DNA of 64,000 nt from Parasphingorhabdus halotolerans (GTDB lineage: Bacteria > Pseudomonadota > Alphaproteobacteria > Sphingomonadales > Sphingomonadaceae). The DNA lies in contig NZ_CP051217.1 in NCBI RefSeq assembly GCF_012516475.1, forward strand, positions 2,542,001-2,606,000. Direction: 5' to 3'. The translations under genes were made by a program, and so were the position numbers. Below, in pieces: positions 56,091-64,000 of this stretch (positions are counted from its first letter, which is position 1; each line of letters starts with the position of its first letter). Under the pieces are notes generated by a model. That model ran no database searches, was not told the DNA's origin, and was given only the letters and a program-made list of their open reading frames with translations.

Positions 56091-56152
56091 ATATAAACTA
56101 TTCCTTATATCAACTCAAATGCCGTGAAATTGGCAGAAAATCAGGAAATACC
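56091..56152 (+). promoter_or_regulatory. Possible structured leader before metK
   Basis: The 67-base gap holds a 6-bp hairpin ATATAA-ACTATTCC-TTATAT and a smaller TGCC-GTGAAATT-GGCA. The loop word TTCC (56101-56104) is complementary to the GGAA of the metK ribosome-binding site (56144-56147), as in pseudoknot switches that hide a start. SAM-binding riboswitches precede metK in some alphaproteobacteria, but I could not match a known class. Confidence 0.3.
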
Positions 56153-57370
56153 ATGCGCTCAGAATTTATTTTTACGTCCGAATCAGTGTCCGAAGGCCAT
56201 CCGGATAAAGTCTCCGACCAGATTTCCGACGCGATTGTCGATCTGTTTTTGTCAAAAGATCCGGAAGCGCGCGTTGCCTGTGAAACCATGACGACAACAA
56301 ACCGCGTCATTCTGGCGGGCGAAGTTCGCGGCAATGGCATGATTGATACTGATGGCAACTGGGCCGATGGTGCGCAGGAAGAAATCCAGAAAACGGTTCG
56401 CGAAACGGTCAAGAAAATCGGTTATGAACAGGACGGTTTCCATTGGCAGAATTTGACGTTTGAAAACCATCTCCACCCGCAATCTGCGCATATTGCGCAA
56501 GGCGTGGACGAGAGCGGCAATAAAGACGAAGGCGCTGGCGACCAAGGCATTATGTTCGGTTATGCCAGCGACGAAACGCCAGATCTGATGCCAGCGACGC
56601 TGCATTATTCACACCAAATTTTAAAGCAAATGGCGGATGACCGCCACAGCGGCAAAGCGCCGTTTCTTGAGCCGGATAGCAAGAGCCAGGTTACTTTGCG
56701 CTATGTCAATGAAGTACCGGTTGAGGCAACTGCACTAGTGGTATCAACCCAGCATGCGCCAGGATATTTCAAGGACAGTGATAACCCTGCTCTTTATGAA
56801 GAGCTGCGCGCATATGTCATGGGCGTATTTCAGGACGTGTTGCCAAATGGTTTCATCACCGACAGTACCGTGATCCACGTAAACCCAACCGGCCGCTTTG
56901 AAATTGGCGGACCTGAAGGTGATGCAGGACTGACCGGTCGCAAGATCATTGTTGACACCTATGGCGGCGCAAGCCCGCACGGCGGTGGCGCATTTTCTGG
57001 CAAAGATCCTACCAAAGTGGATCGCTCGGCTGCCTATATCACCCGCTATCTGGCGAAAAATATCGTCGCGGCTGGCCTCGCCAAACGCTGCGCTATCCAG
57101 CTTTCCTATGCTATCGGCGTGGCTGAGCCCTTGTCGATCAATGTTGATCTGTACGGCACCGGCACGGTGAGCGAAGAGAAGCTGGAAGAGATTTTGCCAC
57201 AGTTGGTGCGCCTGACGCCAAAGGGTATCCGCACGCATTTGGGTCTCAATAAAGCGATTTACGGCCCAACCGCTGCATACGGTCATTTCGGTCGCGAAGC
57301 TGATGGTGATTTCTTCACATGGGAAAAAATCGATCTGGTTGATGCGCTGAAAGAAGCTGTAGGCGCTTAG
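56153..57370 (+). CDS. metK: S-adenosylmethionine synthetase
   Basis: 405 residues from the ATG at 56153, with AGGAA before. Joins methionine and ATP to make SAM. Motifs: [20 protein letters not shown], the loop [17 protein letters not shown], and the C-terminal [19 protein letters not shown]. Full length. It supplies the methyl donor for rlmB, trmB and the DNA methyltransferase in this window. trmB begins 57 bp after it. Confidence 0.97.
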   Translation: MRSEFIFTSESVSEGHPDKVSDQISDAIVDLFLSKDPEARVACETMTTTNRVILAGEVRGNGMIDTDGNWADGAQEEIQKTVRETVKKIGYEQDGFHWQNLTFENHLHPQSAHIAQGVDESGNKDEGAGDQGIMFGYASDETPDLMPATLHYSHQILKQMADDRHSGKAPFLEPDSKSQVTLRYVNEVPVEATALVVSTQHAPGYFKDSDNPALYEELRAYVMGVFQDVLPNGFITDSTVIHVNPTGRFEIGGPEGDAGLTGRKIIVDTYGGASPHGGGAFSGKDPTKVDRSAAYITRYLAKNIVAAGLAKRCAIQLSYAIGVAEPLSINVDLYGTGTVSEEKLEEILPQLVRLTPKGIRTHLGLNKAIYGPTAAYGHFGREADGDFFTWEKIDLVDALKEAVGA

Positions 57371-57426
57371 TCTGCATCTTGTTGCTAGTGTGGCAGAAAA
57401 TGAAAAAACCTGCTTAGGGTCTATCG

Positions 57427-58158
57427 ATGATTAGCGACGAAGACAAAGATCGAGGCCAAGATCAGTCGGCGAGCAATTTTGGCGATCCGACCACCGTCCG
57501 TCAGCTCTATGGTCGAAGGCAAGGCCACGCCTTGCGCGGCCAACAGGTAGAGCTTGTTGAAAAGCTTTTGCCGCAGATTGCCGTGCCAACCGAAGGACCG
57601 GTATCTTCAAGATTATTATTTGGCGATGACCGCCCGCTGCATCTTGAAATAGGTTTTGGTGCCGGGGAGCATCTGGCTCAGCGTGCGGACATGCTGCCAG
57701 CGCACGGTTTTATTGGTTGCGAGCCCTATCTCAACGGGGTTGTTGGCGCTCTACAGCATATTCGCGACGGGGTGCTCGCCAATGTTCGCCTGCATATGGG
57801 CAATGCGCTGGATGTGCTCGAGCGTGTTCCTGACGGTAGTCTGAGTTTTGTCTATTTGCTGCATCCAGATCCCTGGCCAAAATGGCGCCATGCCAAAAGG
57901 CGGTTCATGAATCACGGCCCAGTTGATCTGATTGCCGCCAAACTCAAGTCCGGTGGCGAGTTTCGGTTCGGTACCGATCACCCGGTCTATCTCGAATGGG
58001 CGATGATGATCATGGGGCAACGGGATGAATTTGACTGGCTTTGTGACAGCCCGAAAGACTGGATGATCCGTCCAGGCGGCTGGCCTGAGACGCGCTACGA
58101 GGCCAAAGCTCGCAGGCAAGGTCACGAAGTCTGGTATTTCCGCTACCAACGAAAATAA
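57427..58158 (+). CDS. trmB: tRNA (guanine-N7-)-methyltransferase
   Basis: 243 residues. Forms m7G46 in tRNA. SAM site LHLEIGFGAGEHLAQRA, then FIGCEPYLNGVV, and the TrmB signature VYLLHPDPWPKWRHAKRRFM; C-terminal FRFGTDHPVYLEWAM. N-terminal ~50 residues are a longer tail than in E. coli, with VRQLYGRRQGHALRGQQ as the common start of the family core. After its stop 174 bp hold only short dyads such as GCGTTG-TAA-CAACGC. Confidence 0.95.
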   Translation: MISDEDKDRGQDQSASNFGDPTTVRQLYGRRQGHALRGQQVELVEKLLPQIAVPTEGPVSSRLLFGDDRPLHLEIGFGAGEHLAQRADMLPAHGFIGCEPYLNGVVGALQHIRDGVLANVRLHMGNALDVLERVPDGSLSFVYLLHPDPWPKWRHAKRRFMNHGPVDLIAAKLKSGGEFRFGTDHPVYLEWAMMIMGQRDEFDWLCDSPKDWMIRPGGWPETRYEAKARRQGHEVWYFRYQRK

Positions 58159-58332
58159 GCCATGTGGCCGAAATTGTTAAGCGTTGTAACAACGCATTTC
58201 CGCGCTTTTTCAACGATGTAAACATTTTTTTAAGCACGTCTTTTGAGCGTCTTCTTAACGCACTGTTCCTATAGATTTCTTCAACGGGTCGTACCGTAAT
58301 GGCGGAAGCTAGTTGAAGGAAGACGAACAAGC

Positions 58333-59298
58333 GTGATGAAAAATCTAACTGTCAACCAGAGCAGAACCGATCTCCCCAATGAAATTTCCGGGAGCGCAAC
58401 ACCGCTCGACCTGTTGATTCAGTCACGCAATCGCCATTTTTCTGGAGCCGAAATCGAAAACCGTCACTGGGTGGGCGGCGATCCGATTGGAACGGCATTT
58501 TACAATGCTTTGTCGGTCACTTTCCCAAGAGGGGAGCGTTTTTTCATGGATGTTCTGCGCGGTTTCCGCAATCGCACACCTGAAAAATTGCGCCGAGAAA
58601 TCACTGCGTTCATCCATCAGGAAGCGGTTCATAGCCGCGAGCATGCCTGCTTTAACCAGCAACTCACTGATTCTGATTATGATCTTTCAAAGCTTGAGCA
58701 GACCATGAACAGTGTCATGGATCGCATTGCTGATATGCCAGAGATTGATCAATTGGCAGCGACAACTTGTCTCGAGCATATCACCGCCATTATCGCGAAA
58801 GAGCTAATCGCAAATCCCGCGCATCTGGATCATGCGGACGATGAGCAACGGAAAATGTGGCTTTGGCACGCTTCGGAAGAAATTGAGCATAAAGGCGTTG
58901 CCTATGACACCTGGTTGCATGCGACCCGCGACTGGAGCCGTTGGCAGCGATGGAAAAAGAAGACTCTTTTCATGCTGAAGATTTCTAAGGGTTTCACGAA
59001 AAACCGCATTAAGGGAATGCTCGAGCTGCTGAGGCAGGATGGCATAACTGGGCTGCGCGCATGGACCGGGGTGTTGCACTATGCTCTGATCGGCCCGGCA
59101 CCCTTTCGCCGAACATTGCTGCCATGGCTGCAGTTTTTCAAGCCTGGGTTCCATCCGTGGGACATAGATGATCGCTATCTCATACAGCTTGCAGAAAGCG
59201 AGTATGAGGCCGCTATATTGGATCAGCCGGAAGAGAACGACAATGTGACGGTGTTCGACGAACGCAGAAAAAGTGATCGCCTCCGTAAAGTAGCATAG
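58333..59298 (+). CDS. PF10118-type predicted metal-dependent hydrolase, copy 2
   Basis: 321 residues, GTG at 58333 or ATG at 58336; AGGAAG upstream. Close paralogue of the protein at 47040: shared WVGGDPIGTAFYNALSVTFPRGE, FIHQEAVHSREHACFN, CLEHITAIIAKELIANPAH and WHASEEIEHKGVAYDTWLHATRDWSRWQRWK. Di-iron-type Glu/His set is intact. Unlike copy 1 it has no divergent regulator. It has a C-terminal charged tail (FDERRKSDRLRKVA). Function unknown. Confidence 0.82.
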   Translation: MMKNLTVNQSRTDLPNEISGSATPLDLLIQSRNRHFSGAEIENRHWVGGDPIGTAFYNALSVTFPRGERFFMDVLRGFRNRTPEKLRREITAFIHQEAVHSREHACFNQQLTDSDYDLSKLEQTMNSVMDRIADMPEIDQLAATTCLEHITAIIAKELIANPAHLDHADDEQRKMWLWHASEEIEHKGVAYDTWLHATRDWSRWQRWKKKTLFMLKISKGFTKNRIKGMLELLRQDGITGLRAWTGVLHYALIGPAPFRRTLLPWLQFFKPGFHPWDIDDRYLIQLAESEYEAAILDQPEENDNVTVFDERRKSDRLRKVA

Positions 59299-59313
59299 CA
59301 GCCTATTTTCAAC

Positions 59314-59892
59314 TCAGGCCGCCAATGATCGCATGACGTCGCATTCTGTGTCGCCCGCCGGATCACCTGCCGGATCAACACCGGCGAGGTTGCAGCTATA
59401 GAGGACGCAAGGCACAGTGACGCCGCGGCCTCTGCTGTGGCGTTGCTCGACCCGTCCAGTTGGGCGAAACCCGAGCTTTCGCAAGACATGCCCTGACGCT
59501 GGATTGTCCTCGAAATGTCCGGACGACAGATGCTTGTGACCCAGAGATCTGGCAATATCCATCACGGCCTGACCAGCCTCGGTCGCAAATCCGCGGTCCC
59601 AGTGAGAATGGCGCAGCCAGTAACCGATTTCGGTTTGGCCGTCATCGGTTTGACCCAGCCCGGCACTCCCGATCAGCCGTGGTTCACCCATTGTCCGTTC
59701 GAAAATCAGAAAGGCAGGTCGTAGAGGATCTGTTTCGCTTGCGAGCCAATTTGCCGCATCTTCTGGTTCGTAGGGCCATGGTGCGCGGGCAAGCATGCGG
59801 ACGATGGCCTCGTCGTTGATTGCCTCATGGACAGCAGGCACATCTTCAGGCCAGCCTGGTCTCAACAATAATCTTGGTGTTCTTGCAAACAT
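59314..59892 (-). CDS. GNAT acetyltransferase (RimJ/RimL-like)
   Basis: 192 residues, GGAGAG before the ATG. RimJ/RimL layout: FARTPRLLLRPGWPEDVPAVHEAINDEAIVRMLARAPWPY, then EIGYWLRHSHWDRGFATEAGQAVMDIARSLG with the acetyl-CoA loop RGFATEAG, and VLRKLGFRPTGRV. May acetylate a protein N-terminus, a ribosomal protein or a small molecule. The C-terminal ~25 residues are unusual (DPAGDPAGDTECD). Confidence 0.8.
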   Translation of the reverse strand: MFARTPRLLLRPGWPEDVPAVHEAINDEAIVRMLARAPWPYEPEDAANWLASETDPLRPAFLIFERTMGEPRLIGSAGLGQTDDGQTEIGYWLRHSHWDRGFATEAGQAVMDIARSLGHKHLSSGHFEDNPASGHVLRKLGFRPTGRVEQRHSRGRGVTVPCVLYSCNLAGVDPAGDPAGDTECDVMRSLAA

Positions 59893-59993
59893 CGGGACTC
59901 TCCACAGTCATAATTTAATTCCGTCCCCGTTTTGTCGGCCGACCCATAGCTGGGGCGGATTACAAATCGGTGACGAATGAGACAGGGAGAGAT

Positions 59994-60022
59994 AAAAAAA
60001 GGGAGAGGGGTGACCCTCTCCC
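59994..60022 (-). terminator. Intrinsic terminator of the rplU-rpmA operon
   Basis: Minus strand GGGAGAGGG-TCAC-CCCTCTCCC (9 bp) followed by seven T; 68 bases after the rpmA stop. The rest of the 197-bp gap between the GNAT gene and rpmA shows nothing else. Confidence 0.92.
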
Positions 60023-60089
60023 TGTAATTTGGTGGCTCTTTGAACCATCCGGGTCATCCCTCAAAGGACAACCCGTTATCGATTGTCCG

Positions 60090-60359
60090 CTATTCGGCTG
60101 CTTCCGCCATGACATCCACAGACACATATTTGCGTCCGAGCTTGCCTTTGTGGAATGCGACTTTACCGTCAATGAGCGCAAATAATGTATGGTCTTTACC
60201 AATACCGACATTGCGTCCCGGATGGGTCTGTGTTCCGCGTTGGCGAATGATAATATTACCAGCGATAACAGCTTCGCTGCCGAATTTTTTCACGCCGAGG
60301 CGGCGCCCCGCTGAATCGCGGCCGTTACGGGATGAACCACCTGCTTTTTTATGTGCCAT
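60090..60359 (-). CDS. rpmA: Ribosomal protein L27
   Basis: 89 residues. [43 protein letters not shown] is the canonical start, whose N-terminus reaches the peptidyl-transferase centre. It starts 3 bp after rplU, the universal pair. No N-terminal extension of the type cleaved by Prp in Firmicutes. Confidence 0.98.
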   Translation of the reverse strand: MAHKKAGGSSRNGRDSAGRRLGVKKFGSEAVIAGNIIIRQRGTQTHPGRNVGIGKDHTLFALIDGKVAFHKGKLGRKYVSVDVMAEAAE

Positions 60360-60362
60360 GGT

Positions 60363-60893
60363 TTAGTCCTTCTTTTTTGCAGCAGGCTTTTTGGCCGCTG
60401 GTTTCTTTGCTGGGGCCTTTTTAGCTGCAGCAGGTTTATCTTCAGACTTCGCTGCCGCTTTTTTGGCTGGAGCCTTTTTCGCCGGAGCTGCCTTTTTCTC
60501 GGTAGCTGGCTTATCTTCGGTCTTTTTAGCTTCTGCCGGCTTTTCAGCATCCTTCTTAGGAGCAGCTTTCTTTGCTTCCTTCTTAGGCGCTTTCGAATCG
60601 CCGACAGCGGTAATCGAAATTACCGTATGTTGCTGGCGATGGCCGTTTTTGCGACGATAATTGTGACGGCGGCGCTTTTTGAAGATGATGACCTTCTCGC
60701 CTTTTTCCTGCGCAACAATCTCGCCGGTTACTTTCAGACCTTTTGTATCAGCAATCTTGTCACCGTCTCCGGCAAGCAAAACATCGTCAAAAGTTACCGA
60801 ATCACCCGCTTCACCAGCAAGTTTCTCGACTGCGATAATATCTCCTGCGGCAACACGATATTGCTTGCCGCCGGTGCGCACTATAGCGAACAT
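60363..60893 (-). CDS. rplU: Ribosomal protein L21 with long Lys/Ala/Pro tail
   Basis: 177 residues counting from the ATG at 60893 ([20 protein letters not shown]). The L21 domain takes the first ~100 residues, with [20 protein letters not shown] as the rRNA-binding end. The last ~75 are low-complexity [21 protein letters not shown] sequence. E. coli L21 has 103 residues. Such tails occur on L21 in some alphaproteobacteria; role unknown, likely RNA binding. Confidence 0.95.
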   Translation of the reverse strand: MFAIVRTGGKQYRVAAGDIIAVEKLAGEAGDSVTFDDVLLAGDGDKIADTKGLKVTGEIVAQEKGEKVIIFKKRRRHNYRRKNGHRQQHTVISITAVGDSKAPKKEAKKAAPKKDAEKPAEAKKTEDKPATEKKAAPAKKAPAKKAAAKSEDKPAAAKKAPAKKPAAKKPAAKKKD

Positions 60894-61099
60894 GGCATTT
60901 TTCCGTTTCAAATATATGGTTCCAGCGCACAAGCTATTAAACGCGAGTCTCTTAGCTCACGCCGGAAAGAGTGCGCAGCTACTAGATGGAGCGAAAGCTG
61001 TCAACCGGCTTAAGGCGTTTTTTGGCCAATTTTCAACCTCTATCCCGGCTGGCAATTTGTTCATTGCAGCGCAAACGGGCGCGCTCTAATGATGGCATC

Positions 61100-61621
61100 A
61101 TGAAAACAGCACTTCTCTCGCTCTCGATTTCCAGCCTCCTGCTATCTGCCTGCGCGATGCAGCAAGGCGATTTTCCATCGTTAGCGAAGCGGCCTTATGA
61201 GGATGTTCCAGCCAATGCGGATCCTGTGCCAGCGTCCGGTCTTCCAACGGTGTCTTCGCTTCCAAGTGATGTGCAGGCTGCGGTTGACAATGCGGCACAG
61301 CAAAGCTCCTCAGCACATAGCAAATTCCTGCGCAATTTGCCTGCAGTAAAAAGCCGGGTAAACGCCGCACGCGGAGCTGCCGTTTCGAGTGAAGCGTGGG
61401 TCGTTGCCCAGATGGACTTGGCATCGCTGGAAATGGATCGCAGCCCGTCTGTGGAAGCGCTGGCGGAAATTGATTCTCTCTATATCCAGCGTCTGGATGA
61501 CGAGTTCGAGAGGGGCAACCTTGGCGGCGCGGCGATAATTGCGGAAAAACGTGAGTTGATAGATAATCAGGTCCGCCTTCAACAGGATGAAATCGATTCA
61601 ATGAAGGACCGGTTGCGGTAA
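61100..61621 (+). CDS. Lipoprotein of unknown function
   Basis: 173 residues from the ATG at 61100; the longer open frame upstream lacks a signal. Lipobox LLLSAC after KTALLSLSIS. The mature part is helical and may form a coiled coil in its last third (IDSLYIQRLDDEFERGNLGG then RELIDNQVRLQQDEIDSMKDRL). Family not recognised. The SRPBCC gene starts 4 bp after it. Confidence 0.68.
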   Translation: MKTALLSLSISSLLLSACAMQQGDFPSLAKRPYEDVPANADPVPASGLPTVSSLPSDVQAAVDNAAQQSSSAHSKFLRNLPAVKSRVNAARGAAVSSEAWVVAQMDLASLEMDRSPSVEALAEIDSLYIQRLDDEFERGNLGGAAIIAEKRELIDNQVRLQQDEIDSMKDRLR

Positions 61622-61625
61622 ATAT

Positions 61626-62072
61626 ATGATGCCTGAATTTCGCAACAAGATCGAAATAGCGGCAAGCCCATCGCAAATCTGGAGCATATTGATCGACTTT
61701 GAAAAATGGCCTCAATGGTCAGACAGCTTCTCCGCCTTGCAGCGTTTAGACGATGGTCCAGTGGGCTTGGGATCGAGAATCAGAATCAAGCAGCCGCGTT
61801 TGTTTCCGCGCAATTGGACAATAACCGAATGGAATCCGGATAATAGCTTTTCCTGGATATCGAAAGGTGGAGGTGTGACATCCTTTGCCAATCACTGGAT
61901 TGAAACTGACCGCGACGTCTGTACGTTCCATCAGAGCATGAACATAAGTGGATTTCTCGGACGACCGACCGCGATCCTGCTTAAGGCTACGATTTGCCGA
62001 TATATGGACATGGAAGCTGCTGGCTTGAAGGACCGCTCCGAACGGAGAGATCAGTTACCGGTTCCAGAATAA
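61626..62072 (+). CDS. SRPBCC-fold (START-like) protein
   Basis: 148 residues. Typical polyketide-cyclase/START-like opening: FRNKIEIAASPSQIWSILIDFEKWPQWSDSF, then beta strands and a C-terminal helix (AILLKATICRYMDMEAAGL). Binds a hydrophobic ligand in related proteins; ligand unknown. Follows the lipoprotein gene by 4 bp and overlaps the convergent gamma carbonic anhydrase by 22 bp. Confidence 0.8.
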   Translation: MMPEFRNKIEIAASPSQIWSILIDFEKWPQWSDSFSALQRLDDGPVGLGSRIRIKQPRLFPRNWTITEWNPDNSFSWISKGGGVTSFANHWIETDRDVCTFHQSMNISGFLGRPTAILLKATICRYMDMEAAGLKDRSERRDQLPVPE

Positions 62073-62613
62073 TCTCGGATCGCCGTCTTATGCGCCTTAC
62101 CGTTCTCGACATAATGGGCAACGCCCATGCGCATCCCCGCCAGCGCCACTTCGGGCAGTTCGCGGATTTTTTTCGCAGGACTGCCGACCCATAGTTCTTT
62201 CTCCAGCATATGCTTGCCTTCGGGCAGCAATGCGCCCGCACCGAGCATGGCGTCGCTTTCAATAATGCAACCGTTCATCACCGTGGCCGAGAGGCCAACA
62301 AAGCCGCGATCCTTAATTGTGCAGCCGTGGATCATCGCCATATGACCGATTAGCACATCTTCACCGATAATGGTTGGAAAGCCATCGGGCGCGCCGGGCA
62401 TCGGGCTGTCGCAATGGACAACGCTGCCGTCCTGCACATTGCTCCGCGCGCCAATCTCAATGCGATTGGCATCGGCGCGGATGACGCAATTATACCAGAT
62501 TGAGACTTCCGCTCCGATAGTGACATCGCCGATAACTTTGCAACCGGGCGCAATGAAGGCGCTTTCATGGATTTTAGGTGTTTTGCCGTTGAATGGCAGA
62601 ATGAGTGGGTCGG

Positions 62614-62617
<4 letters not shown>
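62051..62617 (-). CDS. Gamma carbonic anhydrase-family protein
   Basis: 188 residues from the ATG at 62617. Left-handed beta helix of hexapeptide repeats: APGCKVIGDVTIGAEVSIWYNCVIRADANRIEIGARSNVQDGSVVHCDS. Zinc-type His are in VVHCD and GHMAMIHGC. This is the YrdA/CaiE-like branch; true carbonic anhydrase activity is not assured. The GNAT gene upstream overlaps it by 4 bp (ATGA). Confidence 0.88.

Positions 62618-64000
<1,383 letters not shown>

Overview
The window is a chromosomal segment of an alphaproteobacterium, most likely a sphingomonad (Sphingomonadales, Sphingorhabdus/Parasphingorhabdus-like). This is inferred from the moderate G+C, the gene families (class I lysyl-tRNA synthetase, UrcA-family protein, RcnB-like proteins, LytTR kinase/regulator pair, ThiS-ThiG fusion, TamB, P-II next to glnA) and two kinds of dispersed inverted repeat of a sort common in this group. 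No phage, transposase, plasmid gene, CRISPR array or rRNA was seen. Genes are dense on both strands and mostly housekeeping. Both end genes are cut by the window: tamB on the left and hemB on the right.

Layout. 0-10 kb: end of tamB, two small envelope genes, glnB-glnA with a candidate sigma-54 promoter and tandem upstream dyads, a lipoprotein-type PQQ/haem dehydrogenase, map, a phosphoethanolamine-transferase-like membrane enzyme, and a CinA/MoaB-fold protein. 10-20 kb: bicupin, YeeE transporter, DUF1003, one-domain asparaginase, DUF3291, lysK, NnrU, an Fe-S (DinG/XPD-type) helicase, SixA, MerR and IHF-alpha. 20-31 kb: thioesterase, tRNA-Tyr, rlmB, lipoprotein, ferredoxin, DNA glycosylase, an LRAT/NlpC-like secreted protein, an OpuB-type osmolyte ABC system with fused permease and binding protein, an SDR, a pterin dehydratase, ccmA with a frame-broken ccmB, a fatty acid desaturase and argE. 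31-35 kb is the most accessory stretch: a DNA methyltransferase with a C-terminal nuclease-like domain, bracketed by two copies of a repeat, then an internally duplicated unknown protein and another repeat.

35-48 kb: DUF885 peptidase, prolyl-hydroxylase-like oxygenase, amidohydrolase, an Arg-rich RcnB protein with four EF-hand-like loops, aroQ-accB-accC, thiSG, a UrcA protein, a LytTR regulator/LytS kinase pair and an unknown gene. 48-64 kb: a PF10118 protein opposite a TetR regulator, a very large exported TPR-CHAT protease candidate, a sensor-less sigma-54 activator, VOC protein, lnt, metK (with a possible structured leader), trmB, a second PF10118 paralogue, rpmA-rplU, a lipoprotein, an SRPBCC protein, gamma carbonic anhydrase, two GNAT acetyltransferases and hemB.

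The most promising undescribed signal is regulatory. Three intergenic regions (36828, 43658, 46367) carry the same direct repeat, TTGRTCG spaced exactly 21 bp start to start, the geometry expected for a LytTR-domain dimer. The only LytTR regulator in the window lies between two of them. I propose a small LytTR regulon covering the kinase gene and/or its divergent unknown neighbour, the UrcA gene and the DUF885 peptidase. The second most useful observation is the one-base frame break in ccmB, which is either an assembly error or a real lesion in cytochrome c maturation. All function calls are from reading sequence by eye; no database search was run.
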